This document shows, one piece after another, positions 36,698 to 49,600 of a stretch of 64,000 nucleotides of DNA. The DNA is taken from NCBI RefSeq assembly GCF_000972845.2, contig NC_040013.1:558001-622000 (forward strand), written 5' to 3'. The position numbers and the translations under genes were made by a program. Within the stretch, counting starts at the first letter, position 1, and every line of letters begins with the position of its first letter. The notes below the pieces were generated by a model. It worked only from the letters and a program-made list of their open reading frames with translations, was not told the DNA's origin and did not search any database. This DNA is from Larimichthys crocea. Taxonomy: Eukaryota > Chordata > Actinopteri > Sciaenidae.

Positions 36698-39600
36698 ACT
36701 CAATGTGATTCCACTACACAGTAGTGTAGTAGTAACCAGGTTTATGCATTCAATATTAATAAAGCCAATTTGTTTGCCCAAACCCAACAGTGGAAAAATA
36801 TATATACAGGTTAAAATAATACTGAGTCTGTTTTTTCTAGAAGCTATTTAGATGTAAAAAAAAGTGTTACATATATAAATATTCAAACTTTTTTAATATG
36901 GACACACTCCACATCGTTACACGGGTTAGATAGAACGGGTTTTCCTGCACCACGTTCTTGGGTATGCTTATTTTCATTACCTGGCTATAAAACAAGTGTC
37001 CCCACCTAACAGGCAGGTGCCATGTTGGCACAGAGATAAAAAAAGTACCAGCTCTCTCTTCCTCTTTGCATGAGGTCGCCCTACATGCACTGTGTGAATG
37101 ACTCATAATAACTCATAACACAAGTTATTTTCACACTGATTTAAAAAAACAGTGTGATAGTATTTATAGTACCTTTTGTGTCTCATCTGTACCAAAAGAA
37201 TTGCAGTTTTACGATATGCATTGATTGCACACTGATTGGTCTGCAGACATGTCAGTGATCAGGGCCTCATACACACTCCACCTGCACTCTGTAGGCTCTT
37301 TATGATAGCCTCAGCAGTGTCAGTGTCAGGGCTGTGAGGGCTGAGAGAACACACACAGCATCAGAGCTTCCCAGCCGCCTGACATTTTCATCTCAGTGAA
37401 CGTCACAGCTGAGCGATGGGAGCCAGCCGCTGCATTCACCGTCTGCTGAATTTCACTTCACCTCACCACAGCAGAGAAATGGAACACACTTTAGATGATA
37501 CATTTGTATTCAGACGACCACTGCAACAACACCAGTGTAAGATTAGACATTGTATTGCTTAAGCAGGTTCTGTAGGCAGCAGCATACTGTAACAATGATG
37601 ATTCATTAAAATAGACCTTCAGTGATCTGTTATTTAAAAGATGGACTGGCCTAAAATCTTTTAATGATTATTGATCAAAGTCCTCTGACAGATGACGTTT
37701 CTATTTTTACTCTGAGCCATTTATTTTAAGATCACCTCCCCAGACTCGACGCCACAGATGAATGGAGCTATTCCATTTCACAGGATGTGACCCGGGAGTA
37801 GAAAGCAGGATTATAATGCCTCTCTGACTCCTTCAGACCTAAGGTGTAAAGCAGAGGTATCTTCTTCAGGTGATACTGACCCTTTTCAACAAGAGTCTTT
37901 CTGTCAGTGTGTCGCTCAGGTTCATTTATTGTGAAGTTATTGAATGTCACCTGGATGTCGCCTCATTCCTGATTTCTAAACTCTCTCATTGATTTAGGTC
38001 TGAGGTGATGTGTCAAACTGATTGAAAGACAACCAAGCCAGTCTGAATTTGGGAACTATGAAATTGACACAGCGGTTTACACAGTGAAATAAAAAGTTTA
38101 CTGGGAAACTGTACAGCAGCAAATGCAAAATAATCTGAATGTGTTTGGTCATTTGTTCTTATAACAGCAATGATGCATGATGGGTACTAACAGCATGATG
38201 GGTACACCCTAATGTTGAATATATGAAGACTGATAAACAAGACATAAAACATAGAGCTACTTTCCCCAAATATGTTCAAAACAGTTTTATCCTCTTTTAA
38301 TTTAAATAAAAGCCATCAGGTTTCTCCCTCGAGCTATATCAAAGCTGCTTAGATTGTGTATTTCAATATTAATCACAAACAAACTAGCCAGGTTAAGGTG
38401 GATTGGTATTTACTCTGGTTAGAAGAGTACAGTACACATTAGACTGTAAAAATACAAATTCTTGGGTTTGATTCCAGCGTGCAGCCCTTTGCTGAAGTTA
38501 AAAACAAGCTGGTTACACAACATCTGTAGAGTTGCATTATAATTCTCCGTAACTACTACAACATACTACAACATACCATCCATCCATCAGTCCATCCAGA
38601 GACAAATTCACCATTCACCCTCACATTCACCAGTCACCAATGAACCTGTTAAGGTTCATGTGTTTGGACTGTGGGAGGAAGTCGGTGTACCCAGAGAGAA
38701 CGCACACAGACACAGGGAGAACATGCAAACTCCACACAGAAAGGTCTGAACCAGGAACCTTCTTGCTGTGAGGTGACAGTGCTAACCACTTTACCCAACA
38801 CACCTTCATATTATGCATTTGTTGAATTGTAAACACAAACTTACTAAACATATTGATTGGTGCAACTTTACTGTAGAAAGAAACCCTTGAACAAATGTTC
38901 ACGTGAAGATGTGTTTAAATTAAAGTTTAGACTGAGGTGTCATTCCAGTATTCGGCTTTCATGCAGCATTAGACAGTGATGCTCATCTGATCCAGCAGGA
39001 CTCAAATCTGAGTGGATCTGGACTATGTGCAGCATAGCCTAAAAAGCCTGTGTCTGCCAAACCCTACCCAGAACCTTTAAGGACGTGCCATTCAGTACAG
39101 CCTTGAGCTGAAGTGAAAGAGAGTGTTTCCTTTTCTTTAATCAAACACAGGACAAGAGGTTGCTAGGAAACTGTGACTTTAGAAGAAAGTGTTTCACACT
39201 GTGGGAATGTGACTGGTGCACCAAGACTCTCCTGATAGAAGTACAAAACGCTGAACATAATACACGCTTTGACACTCTTTACAGCCTCTTTCAAATGGCC
39301 TTGATAACGCTGCTGTGGAGTCAGTTTGATTTGAATATGGATTCATTCAAAGCAGTGCAGATGAATGTTGAGTTCTCACAGTCACTGTGGTGTTGGTGCA
39401 ACAGGTGCAGACAGGACTGATCTGTGTATTTATGTTGAACAGTGACTCTGTACTACAGGCTTTTCTATTTTGTATGTTGTATGTGTGCTCTGTGTTTATG
39501 AGAGACAGTGCTCACACTCTGTGTTACCATGACAACATGGCTGACTGTTTAATGAATTAACTATCATTATTTGTATTAAGCTCTTATTTGCTCTTATTAG

Positions 39601-42600
39601 ACCTTATTTCCACCCCAGTCATATTAACATTTTTGCATTGAAGTACATTGGTACTGTCTGAAATGTCACTGCAGCAATGTTCATGTTGCTGCACGAAATG
39701 AACTGACTGCAGTGCCTTCATCTCTGCAGGTTTGTAGCGTGGCAGAGAGAGAAACGGGGGCACGCATTGTCCCAGAGCATCCTCTTCTCCATCATCCAGT
39801 TGTAAAGCTTTGCATAGATTAGCTACTGACATCGTAGTCTCCAAGGGCAGGCCATTGTGTGCGTGAGTGAGGTGTGCAGTTAGATAGCTGCTTCAGCTGT
39901 GGCAATAATCATAGTGCAGCAAGGAGCAACGCATGCAGCTACATTACTGTCACATTTTATATTGTTTTGGTAGCATATTATGATGCAATATTTAACACTC
40001 CATAATTACAATAAATTAGCACTTGCTTTTAGCGTTATCACCGACAGCCGCAGAGGAAATATTGATCGTTGTTGTTCTTTACATGCATTTGTCATCCCTG
40101 CCTTTTTCTGCCTGACACACCAGCCTGAGACAAACCTTCCATCCTTGACTTGTGCATCTGTGTGGTGACTCACCCACTGATGATGTCACACCTCCTCTGT
40201 TGCCATGGCAGTTGTCATGGCAACCAGTGTCTAGGTTCCTGTAGCGGGGAGACGAGAGCCATTCTGACGAAGAAGCTAAAAGGGTTAATATTGATAGCTG
40301 GGTCTAATCAGGAGGACGAGTCCAGCTGTATTCTTCTCTGCACGCTGGTGCTGGCCTCAGATGTCTAACTAAGAAAACACTGTGAGAAGTGAATGGATGC
40401 ACTGTCCCACCATAACTAGTGCAACAGATACTCCTTGTGGGGAAGTGTTTGCTGCCGCAATGCTGTGGAGGTGAACCCACTTCATTTCATTCACCTGTTC
40501 AAACCAACAGAAACATGTGCTTTATTTCAAACTGATGTGAAGAGGATGAAATGTAATAGATTACAGATTACTAGTTATTATGTTAAAGAGAAAGAGACAA
40601 AGAAAGGGGTTACATAAAAAAATGTACAACACAATGCACAACATGAACAACATGAATCTAAAAATAACAATATGAATGTCAAAGAAAAACTGAATATTGG
40701 TCAGCGATGGCTAAAATTATTAGAACACCTAGCAGATCTGAAAATATTGACCTTTTTGCCTCCAAGACATGACATAATAATGCTCATGAAACATGCAGAT
40801 GGTTACTCTGATCACAACAAATATTGGATGAAGTGAGTCCTACTGATTTGATCCACTTTGAACTTGAATATTTAGTATGTCCACCTTTTGCAGCAGTTAA
40901 AGCAGCACATCTCTCTGGCATTGTGTCGATATATTTCCTGAGAACTTCAACACTAATGTTATCCCATGCCTTCTGCAACTCAAGCCAAAAGGCTTTCCTT
41001 GGAATGTACAATACATCTATCCAGTTTATTTCCCAACTCGCCCCAAATTTGCTCTATGGGGTTGAGGTCCATCATTTTCAATGTTTCAGCAGATTCCTTC
41101 TGTCACAGGTAGTTCAGACAATTGTTAGAAGAATGTTTAGGGTCATTGTCCTCTTGGAAAATGAATCCGGGCCTAATAAGATAACTCCCAGATGCTATTC
41201 TGTGTCTCACCAGAATGTTGTTGTATACTTTCTTACCCATGATGCATCAGTTTTCACCTGTTCCTGAGGCTGAAACGCCCCCATACCATAATACTATCCC
41301 CTCTGTGTAACTGTTGGCAAGAGACACTAATTTTTATATTTCTACCCCTCCCTTCATCCAACATACACTCTTCACTTGTTTCCAAACTGTTCAAACTTCA
41401 AACAACACTTTATGCCAATCTTCCTTTGTCCATTTCTTGTGTTCTTTTGCAGATTTCAGGTGTTTCACTCTGTTTCTCTTTCAGTGCTTTCTTTGCTGCT
41501 ATTCTGCCAACAAGTCCTTCTTCACCCAGTTTCTGACACACACTTCTTGAGGACACTGTTTCATCTTTTAATAATTTTGGCCACCACTGTATATATCATA
41601 ATAACAACAATTACAAAAACAATTACAGCTTCCTGGTTTTAGCTGCAGCCCTCTGGCATCACACACTGAAGAGACGGGGTTAAATGAGCTTTATCATGGA
41701 GAAACTCACAGTGAGACTATAGTTGAAACATTTATTCCTACTGTAGTACATTTGATACAAGGTATATTTGGACAACATCAATATGGCATGGTTAATTTAT
41801 GGTAGTATGAGTGGTAGATATGTGTTGCTCAAGTTTAGGCATCATGAACATTCTTATTCCAAATGAGGAAGAATTCTTTGACATGACAGTGTTCAGAATA
41901 GACGTGAGCACAACCTGAAACAAGTTGAAGTGCACAAACATCTCGTCCTCCTGTTATGTTGTATGAAAAAACAACAACCTAATAGTTACTTCATCAAAGT
42001 AATGTAATCTAGTCTGATTACTCGTCTTCTTTTCACTGCTGGTGAACAAACTTTACTCTGTGCAGTAATGTTAGAATGATGTTCTGATTACTTCTAACAC
42101 AGTCGAAGTTAAAAAATAAACAGAATTGCTGCTTACTAAGCCTTTCACCAGCACAGAATTGTAAACAAATCCTACTGTATGTCATATTTTCATTGACATG
42201 CAGGACACAGGTCTGAAATCTTCTCGGCTCACTCTGGGAGGAAAGCAAATAAACACAATAAATGTCTGTAGTCTTAATGCTTAGTGAAGTAACACAACAG
42301 TTGCGAGTAAAGCGGACATTCACCTCAATATGAACGTGCTAAACCACATACTGTACTGTCTTCATACAGGTGTGTGTGTCCTGTTGCATGTCCATATACT
42401 GTCATGCATCACACCTGACGAGCAGTGCTGGCCTCCAGCTGCAACCAAACAGTATCACAGCAGCAGCAGCAGCAGCCCAGGCGAGGTCGGGCTGCCCACT
42501 CTCATCTGTTCTCATGTTACAGGGACATTTTCAAAGCTGGCATTTTCCTTAAGAGGCCTCATAATAAAGCTTGGCTATCATCTCTGACCTTTAAACACAT

Positions 42601-45202
42601 AATTCTTACTCAGGTTTGAGTAGGCTATTTTTGACTTTTGTGTCACTCGAGAATGAGACTTCCAGTGTTGAAATGAATTTGTTTTTAATGTAGCCACTAA
42701 TAGCTGAGTTAGCGATAAATCATGACACATAGAGGCCTGTGTGTAAGTGTTTCAGGCGAACACATGACAAGGGCACTGATTGGCTGATACTTAACTACTA
42801 CAAAATGCAAATGAATTCATCAATTCAAGTTCTTCATTACAGCACTGTTACCAAAATAGTTGTCACTCTATGTAAAATGTAAATGTAAACCCCATCCCAA
42901 CATGTTTGAAACATGTTGCTGGCATCAAATTCAAAATGGGCATATCGTTTTACAGTTTGAAGTTTCTTTTTAAAGATTTTTTTTTTGGCCTTTTCAAGCT
43001 TTTATTTTGATAGAGACAGCTAAAGAGTGACAGGAATGCAGGGAGAGAGAGATGGAGAATGACATGTGGGAAAGAGCCACAGGTCGATTCAAACCCTGGG
43101 CTTCCACAGCAAGGACTGATCCTTTGTACACGGGGCGGCTGCTCTACCAACTGAGCTAAACACTGCCCCGAAAGTTTCTCACTTTCAACAGTTGATCTAT
43201 TTTAGATTAAATATGAGGGTTCAACAACAGTCTGTCTGTTTTATTTTTGGTTCTTTCAGTGAATTTAGTAGACAGTAGGACGTCACAGAGTCAGCGTGCA
43301 TGCGTATGTGTGTGTGTTGTACTACTGCGTACTACAGCATGAGGTAGTGGTAGTAATGAAGGGTGATTAAGGTTTGGCCAGCTGATGTCATGGTCCATGT
43401 TTCACTTTTCTATTTAAAGAAATATTTTGACATTTTTTAAAAATGTGCTCTTTTGTTTTCTCACAGACGAGATTGTGATCGTAACTGGGATTGTTTGCCA
43501 GCAGCTAGTTAGCTTAGCATAGCTTAGCTTAGCACAAAGACAACAACAAAGAGCTGTGTACACTGTCTGTGGATTGTGTTACCTTTTGGGCAGAACCAGG
43601 CTAGATGTTAGCATTATATTTACTTTACAGACATTAGAGTGATATCAGTGTTCTCATCTCACTGTCCTCAAGAAAGATTTCCATGTTGCATTGCAGGAAC
43701 TCATCTGTGCCCTCGGAGTTTAGACTGTGCCCAGGCAGGGCGGCACTTCTGCCAGCCGGGCAGCTCACACTGCGGCCCCTGCCTTCACCACCTGGTAGAG
43801 AACTCCCATGGCCGTTGTGTGGTCAAGAGGAGGCACGCTCCTCACCCTGCTCAGTCCATTAAAGGTAAGTGGTACCAGTGTCTAGGTCCCTGTAGCTCCT
43901 GTCCTCCATCAGAACACAAATAAGACAATAACTGTATGAACAGTCAGCAGAGTGAATGCAACACATCCAGCTACACTCTAATTGAACAGTGTTCCTTCCC
44001 CTCTGTCTCTTTCCTTTATATGAGTCATGTACTTTATCAAAGGGCGGCTTCAGAGACTCCCAGTGGGTGTGCTGCCAGCTTCCAGCTTCCATTCCACTGG
44101 GTCAGCAGTGTGTGTCATATTTAATGTCAAACGCTAATAATCCTTGCGAGTCTCTGCTTTGGTGTCGTGCTCTGCCAGTGTGCCAGAAGTGATAATGAGC
44201 TGCTGGATGTGGGATGTGTCAAGGGGGCAGAGCTGCTTTGTACAGAACACGGTGGGAATATTCTGGAAACATTCAGCAACAAAACCTAAGAGAAGGAAAA
44301 GAATATTGTGGTGAACTGAGATAAGCAGCATGTACTGCTGGCTGGAGACTTCTTCGCTGTGTTCCTTTCATACAGGTGTGTTTATCTTGTTTCCTGTCTG
44401 ACAGTTATCTTAGCTCTGTATTCACCCTCCCCACCCATGCACTGTCATACATCACACCTGACGAGCAGTGCAACCAAACAGTATCGCAGCAGCAGCAGCC
44501 CAGGCGAGGTCAGGCTGCCCGCTCTCATCTGTTCTCATGTTACAAGGACAGTTTCAAAGCTGGCATTTCCCTTAAGAGAGAGACCTTCATGTCCTAGAGA
44601 GACTGGATGAGACAGTTTTGGAACCTTTCAACCCCGATTCCTTCATTAATCAGAAAGAAAGGCTAGAGTCTATGCCAAGCAGGACTGACTGACTGACTGA
44701 CTGACTCATGTCCTGACTGCCCTGCTGCCAGCTGAACTGCCCACTGCAGTAAAGACAGTTACAGTGATGGTGCGCTGGCCTGTCGTGAGGCACAGTCATC
44801 CTCTCTTTGATTCCTCCAGTATGTTCACTTTGTTTGTCTCAAAGTGTTTCTGTTCACGTCTGAAATGTTTCTAAAAGAAGTGAAAAACTCACTGGATATT
44901 TTCCAGACATGAAAAACCTCAGTAAGCATACAGTGAAATATTCAGAATCTGCAGCTTAGGCTCTGTATATGTTGATATTACCTGCCAGTATCATATTGAA
45001 CATTTACCCTGCTGTTTATTTGTGTTATACTGTACTAATACATGGAACGAATGAATTAAGGAGAAGTCTTCTGTATTGTTATTATAATGTGCACACTGAT
45101 GCCAAAAATATTGCAATGCAATGTCCAACTAATTAGTGAAACTGTTGCACTGGGCAACATATTTATTCATTAACATAAACAGACACTGTAGATTATTTTA
45201 GG

Positions 45203-45234
<32 letters not shown>

Positions 45235-45785
45235 CGTCCTGCTGCCAAAAAATACTCACGACAGCACCAAATGTAAATGAATCCTCTGCTAAATATAGTC
45301 CCCCAACAAATGCACTATTCCTTCCATCATTTAGGTTTTTTTTAAGATGAAATACTTGATGATTATCTAGATATGACTTCTATGCAGCAAAGAATAGAAT
45401 AAAGACTCAATGAATAATTGATTTCAATCAAACACTTATTGATTCTGATATTTACACGATGTGATATGAGTGGAGACAGTGGGACATGTCATCTAAAGAC
45501 CAGTTACAGTATAAGATTTATTCTGATTGTCGACAGTCTGTGATCAACGTACAGACAGTATGCTTTGTTTCTCTTCTCCTCTTCCTCTCTCTCTTTCCTG
45601 TTGCCGTAGTGATGCTTTTCATTCATGGTTCTAAGAAAGACCCACCCCACCTCCCACGCATGCCTCCTTCTCTATCGTTGTCTTTTTTCTTTCTTTCCTC
45701 TTCTCCATGTTGCCATCAACCCACACTCTGAGCAGCCAGGTTGACAGTAGAGCACTGAGCCATCCACACACACACACAAACACAT

Positions 45786-45858
<73 letters not shown>

Positions 45859-47723
45859 CTCACTGTGTCACTTGCAGCTTCCATGCCTGTATCCTCCCAC
45901 TCATCAGCTTGTTAAACTCCCTGGCAGTGTGATGTGTGCTCTGCAGTGGAGCACAGGATCAGGAGCTTCACTCACTAACACAGTCAAGGCTGTGGGTCTT
46001 TCTAATGCCACATGAGGGCAGTGCTGTGTTTCTGTCTAGCCACTGTCGTGACCCTGAGCAGCAGATCCACGCGGGCAGGACGGCTGACTCTAATTTCCAG
46101 CAGTCAGCAGATATCACTTCACGTTTGTTTGTTTGTTTCTGGATCTTCCTGCTGTTCTCTGACCTGTGCACATGGAGTTTGGATAAATGAGTGTTGTGTT
46201 ACTGGATTCTAATTTTGTGTCTCTCCAGGTAAGGTTAGCACCTATCCTGAGCTGGACGAGGAGATCGACTTTCTCTCTGCCATCATCAGTGAACAGAGAA
46301 CTGTGTCCAGGCTGCCAGGTACTGCATAGGCCTTTCATTTACCCATGATGGTATGAACCACCACATCCCTGCTGACATCCCGTAGTGACTCAAAACCTTT
46401 TTTTTATTTTTTATCTCAGCTTCACCCTTCCAGGACATATCCAAATCCATGCAGCTCAGTCAGTCCGGGCCCGCCCACGGAGCATCAACTACAGAGCAGC
46501 CCACGAAGGCAGCAGTGTTCACCACCACTGTGGCTTCACCTACCCCAACCACTACTACCACCGCCACCACCACTACTACCACTACCACAAACCACACACC
46601 GGCTCTCCTCGACGATCCCATCATCCTCCCTTACCCGTCCAATGACAGTGTCTTCATCAGTGAGTTTTATCTTACCATTAGACATTTCTACTTTGATGTC
46701 AGCAACACGTTTGAATAAAGTCAGACATGTTTCCCGTTCATCAGCAACACTCTGTATGTCTGCGAACTGAGGAGACTTCTGCTAAACAGTTTTACAGTCC
46801 AAGGTCTCCTTTGTTGTATTTTATGTTTTATAATGCACCAAACACTCGCTGTTTGAATACGTGCAGATCGTCTTGATGACATAAGCAGGTCGTCCCTGAA
46901 AGAGACTGCGTCTACTTGGCAGCATATGTTGCTCCAAAAGCTTTATATATGGTTCAGGATGAATGGAATATTATCATTTCACGTTTCAGCATCCTTCCTT
47001 ATGCTTACCTCACCATAGCAATAATATTTGATGGTCAGACTTGTTGCTCAGTATTTGGCTGTGATAGTTGTGTGGTGTTTTTTTTCTTTGCACCAGTACA
47101 TACAGTCAGTACACAAACACATAGATACACACATGACCCGGACCCACAGGACCAACTGGGAGTGGATTTTGGCAAATATTCCTGGGAAATACCATGCTGT
47201 GTTTTCCCAGTGAACCCATGGCAGCAGTGGGAGGAAACAACCGAAACTGAACTGAACAAAATTTTCAGTCACGCAAACAAAAATGACATTCAAAGTACTT
47301 CAGAGTGCAAAACATTTGCATGAGTTTACTAAAATGAGCGTTTGTCTGAAGACATCTCGGGACTGACCACAGATTTACTGCAGGGTTGTACAAACAGAGC
47401 TTGTATGTTTCTGTGAATCAGATCTGTCTCACTCTGACACTGTTTTCACTGCAAACGCTGCACCCTGACGCTCAGTTGTCTCCAGCAGCTCCTCAGCAGC
47501 GCTGCACTCTGCTACAAACACATTTGAAGAGCTTCAGTCAGGGATCATGTCTTCCTCTGACACCCGCAGACCTGCACAGCATTCTCTTCCCCTAACTGTC
47601 TGTATGTATCTCTTCTCAGTCATGAGCAGCGTCTTCATCGTAGCTGGTTCGCTGGCTTTGATCATTGCAGGGGCCTGCTGGGTCAGGTAAGATATTTTAA
47701 AACTGCTTTAAAACATTTATTAT

Positions 47724-47773
<50 letters not shown>

Positions 47774-48958
47774 CAAAATAATAATAATAAAGTGCATGAG
47801 ACTTAAAATTACAAAATACATGAAGAATACAGAATAAATTAAATTGCACACAACTGAACTTCAAATCACTATCTCACTATAACTATAACCATTATTTTTT
47901 ATTAATAATTAATCTTTTTCCTCGAATTAAATTAATTAATTTGGGCATAAAATGTCAGATAATAATATTAAATCCAATCCAATCCACTTTATTTATATAG
48001 CACGATTTTAGCAAACACAGGGTTTCCAAAGTGCTGCACAATACGATAGAACACAATGAATAACAATATAGAAACACAACAAAACATCAAGTAGATAAAA
48101 GAAGGTAGAAAACAATAAAAATAAAATGAATGAAAGGCACTAGATAAAATTAAAAAAATAGACAAAAATAAGTACGTAAATAACAAAAAGCATGTATGCA
48201 CATAAAATCAACCATCTACATGGTGTTAAAAGCCAAAGAGAAGAGGTGGGTTTTAAGAAGGGTTTTAAAATGAGACAGAGAAGAGGCCTGTCTCACGTGC
48301 AGCGGCAATTCGTTCCATAGCTTCGGGGCTGCAACGGCAAATGCTCGATCCCCTCTGAACTTAAGCCTGGCTTTAGGGACAGTCAGGAGCAGCTGGTCAG
48401 CTGACCTGAGGGAACGGCTAGGCATGTAGGGGTGCAGCAGCTCAGAGAGGTAAGGTGGGGAAAGGCCATTCAAGGCCTTAAAAGCAAATAAGAGAACTTT
48501 AAAATGAATCCTAAAGTGAGACAGAGTTGAGTTGCATTTCCCATAATGCAACTCAATAGTGTCGCATTTTGAATATAAAACATTTTCTCATGTAGATGTG
48601 ATTCAGCTTATCAAGTTTGAAGTGAATGCTTCTGCAAATCATCAAAACAAAGATTGAAATCACAAGAGAGATATGACCTGTCCCCTCTGTTCAGGGAAAG
48701 AGACTCATTCTGTGACTCTGAAATTGATGTTTGGATACGAACATATGACACATAAGGCGCACTGACTCATTCTTTGACTGACTCAGATTGTACAGTGTGC
48801 ATTTTGTTTGCACAGAGTTCCTGTACAGAGTTTATTTATATATATTCTGTACAGAGTTTGTAGGACTGCCACGATTAGTCGATTAGTCCCGATTATGTTG
48901 ACGAACAAAATCTCTCCAAACTGCAGCTGCAGCTTCCACTGCCACGTCTGCCTTTCTG

Positions 48959-49028
<70 letters not shown>

Positions 49029-49519
49029 GCACATGCACAGTAGTGGTAATCGGCGTCAGGCCTGACTGTACCGTAAATGATACCATATCACAGACCCTCC
49101 AGGAATTCACGATGTTGTGATTTGCAACTTCAACGCAACTTCAGTGAATCCCCGTGAATTCAGGGCGGTGTTGCAATTTTAACCAATCACCGCAACTTCC
49201 GCGCTGTCTGCCCGGGGGATTCAACTCGGCAGGGCAGGGACGGCCGCACGGTGCGGGAGGATCCCCTCATGGGACCTCTCCCCGGCGTTGGCTGGCCTCC
49301 GCCGGGCGCATTTCCTCCGCGGCGGCTCTGGGTCGGCATGGAAAGACTCGGGGGCGAAGGTGGCTCACGGCTCCGTCTGCGAGTTTTAGAGCGCCCGCCC
49401 ACTAGCACCTTTCCGGGACAGTCAATTACATATGATCCGATTAGTCGACTAATCGAAAAAATAATGGGTGATTAGTCGACTATCAAAATAATCGTTTGTG
49501 GCAGCCCTATTCTGTACAG

Positions 49520-49600
<81 letters not shown>

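Larger units (their letters stand above)
32921..43696 (+). other. npdc1: npdc1 intron 1
   Basis: A 10.8-kb intron, donor GTAAGG, acceptor ATTGCAG. It holds an AAT microsatellite, a 0.9-kb Tc1 copy, copy 1 of a direct repeat, a Tc1 fragment and a SINE (all listed). No coding exon was recognised in the remainder (32921-36640 and 36700-40690 look unique). Confidence 0.85.
43865..46228 (+). other. npdc1: npdc1 intron 2
   Basis: A 2.4-kb intron, donor GTAAGT, acceptor CTCTCCAG. It contains copy 2 of the direct repeat and two CA microsatellites. No other exon was seen. Confidence 0.85.
48861..49509. mobile_element. TIR-bounded chimeric DNA element (hAT-like ends) carrying a 28S rDNA fragment
   Basis: The element is bounded by TAGGACTGCCAC on the left and GTGGCAGCCCTA on the right, imperfect terminal inverted repeats. 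Just inside are ATTAGTCGATTAGTC and ATTAGTCGACTA motifs, as in non-autonomous hAT-like elements of fish. The interior has, in order, a CA microsatellite (48960-49023), a segment with GATTTGCAACTTCAACGCAA (about 49110-49197), and about 220 bp of 28S rRNA sequence. The 16-bp sequence TTCTGTACAGAGTTTG abuts both ends exactly (48845-48860 and 49510-49525). No transposase is present. The superfamily is inferred from the ends; the 16-bp flanking repeat is not the 8 bp expected of hAT. Confidence 0.8.

Noticed and set aside
40824..41267. 147-codon plus-strand frame
   Set aside because: It lies antisense in the Tc1-type element at 40697-41592.
44683..44706. GACT tandem run as a possible regulatory array
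   Set aside because: A simple tetranucleotide repeat of about six units inside an intron, with nothing to suggest function.
45631..45884. Open frames over CA/TG tracts here and at 2704-3019, 48783-49110 and 49449-49842
   Set aside because: They encode only Cys-Val or Thr-His dipeptide runs, an automatic result of dinucleotide repeats having no stops.
46916..47323. 135-codon plus-strand frame
   Set aside because: It lies entirely in npdc1 intron 4, starts in a probable Tc1 fragment, and has no recognisable domain or splice support.
49154..49475. GC-rich open frames of 73-83 codons on both strands
   Set aside because: They lie over the 28S rDNA fragment. The lack of stops is due to GC content, not protein coding.
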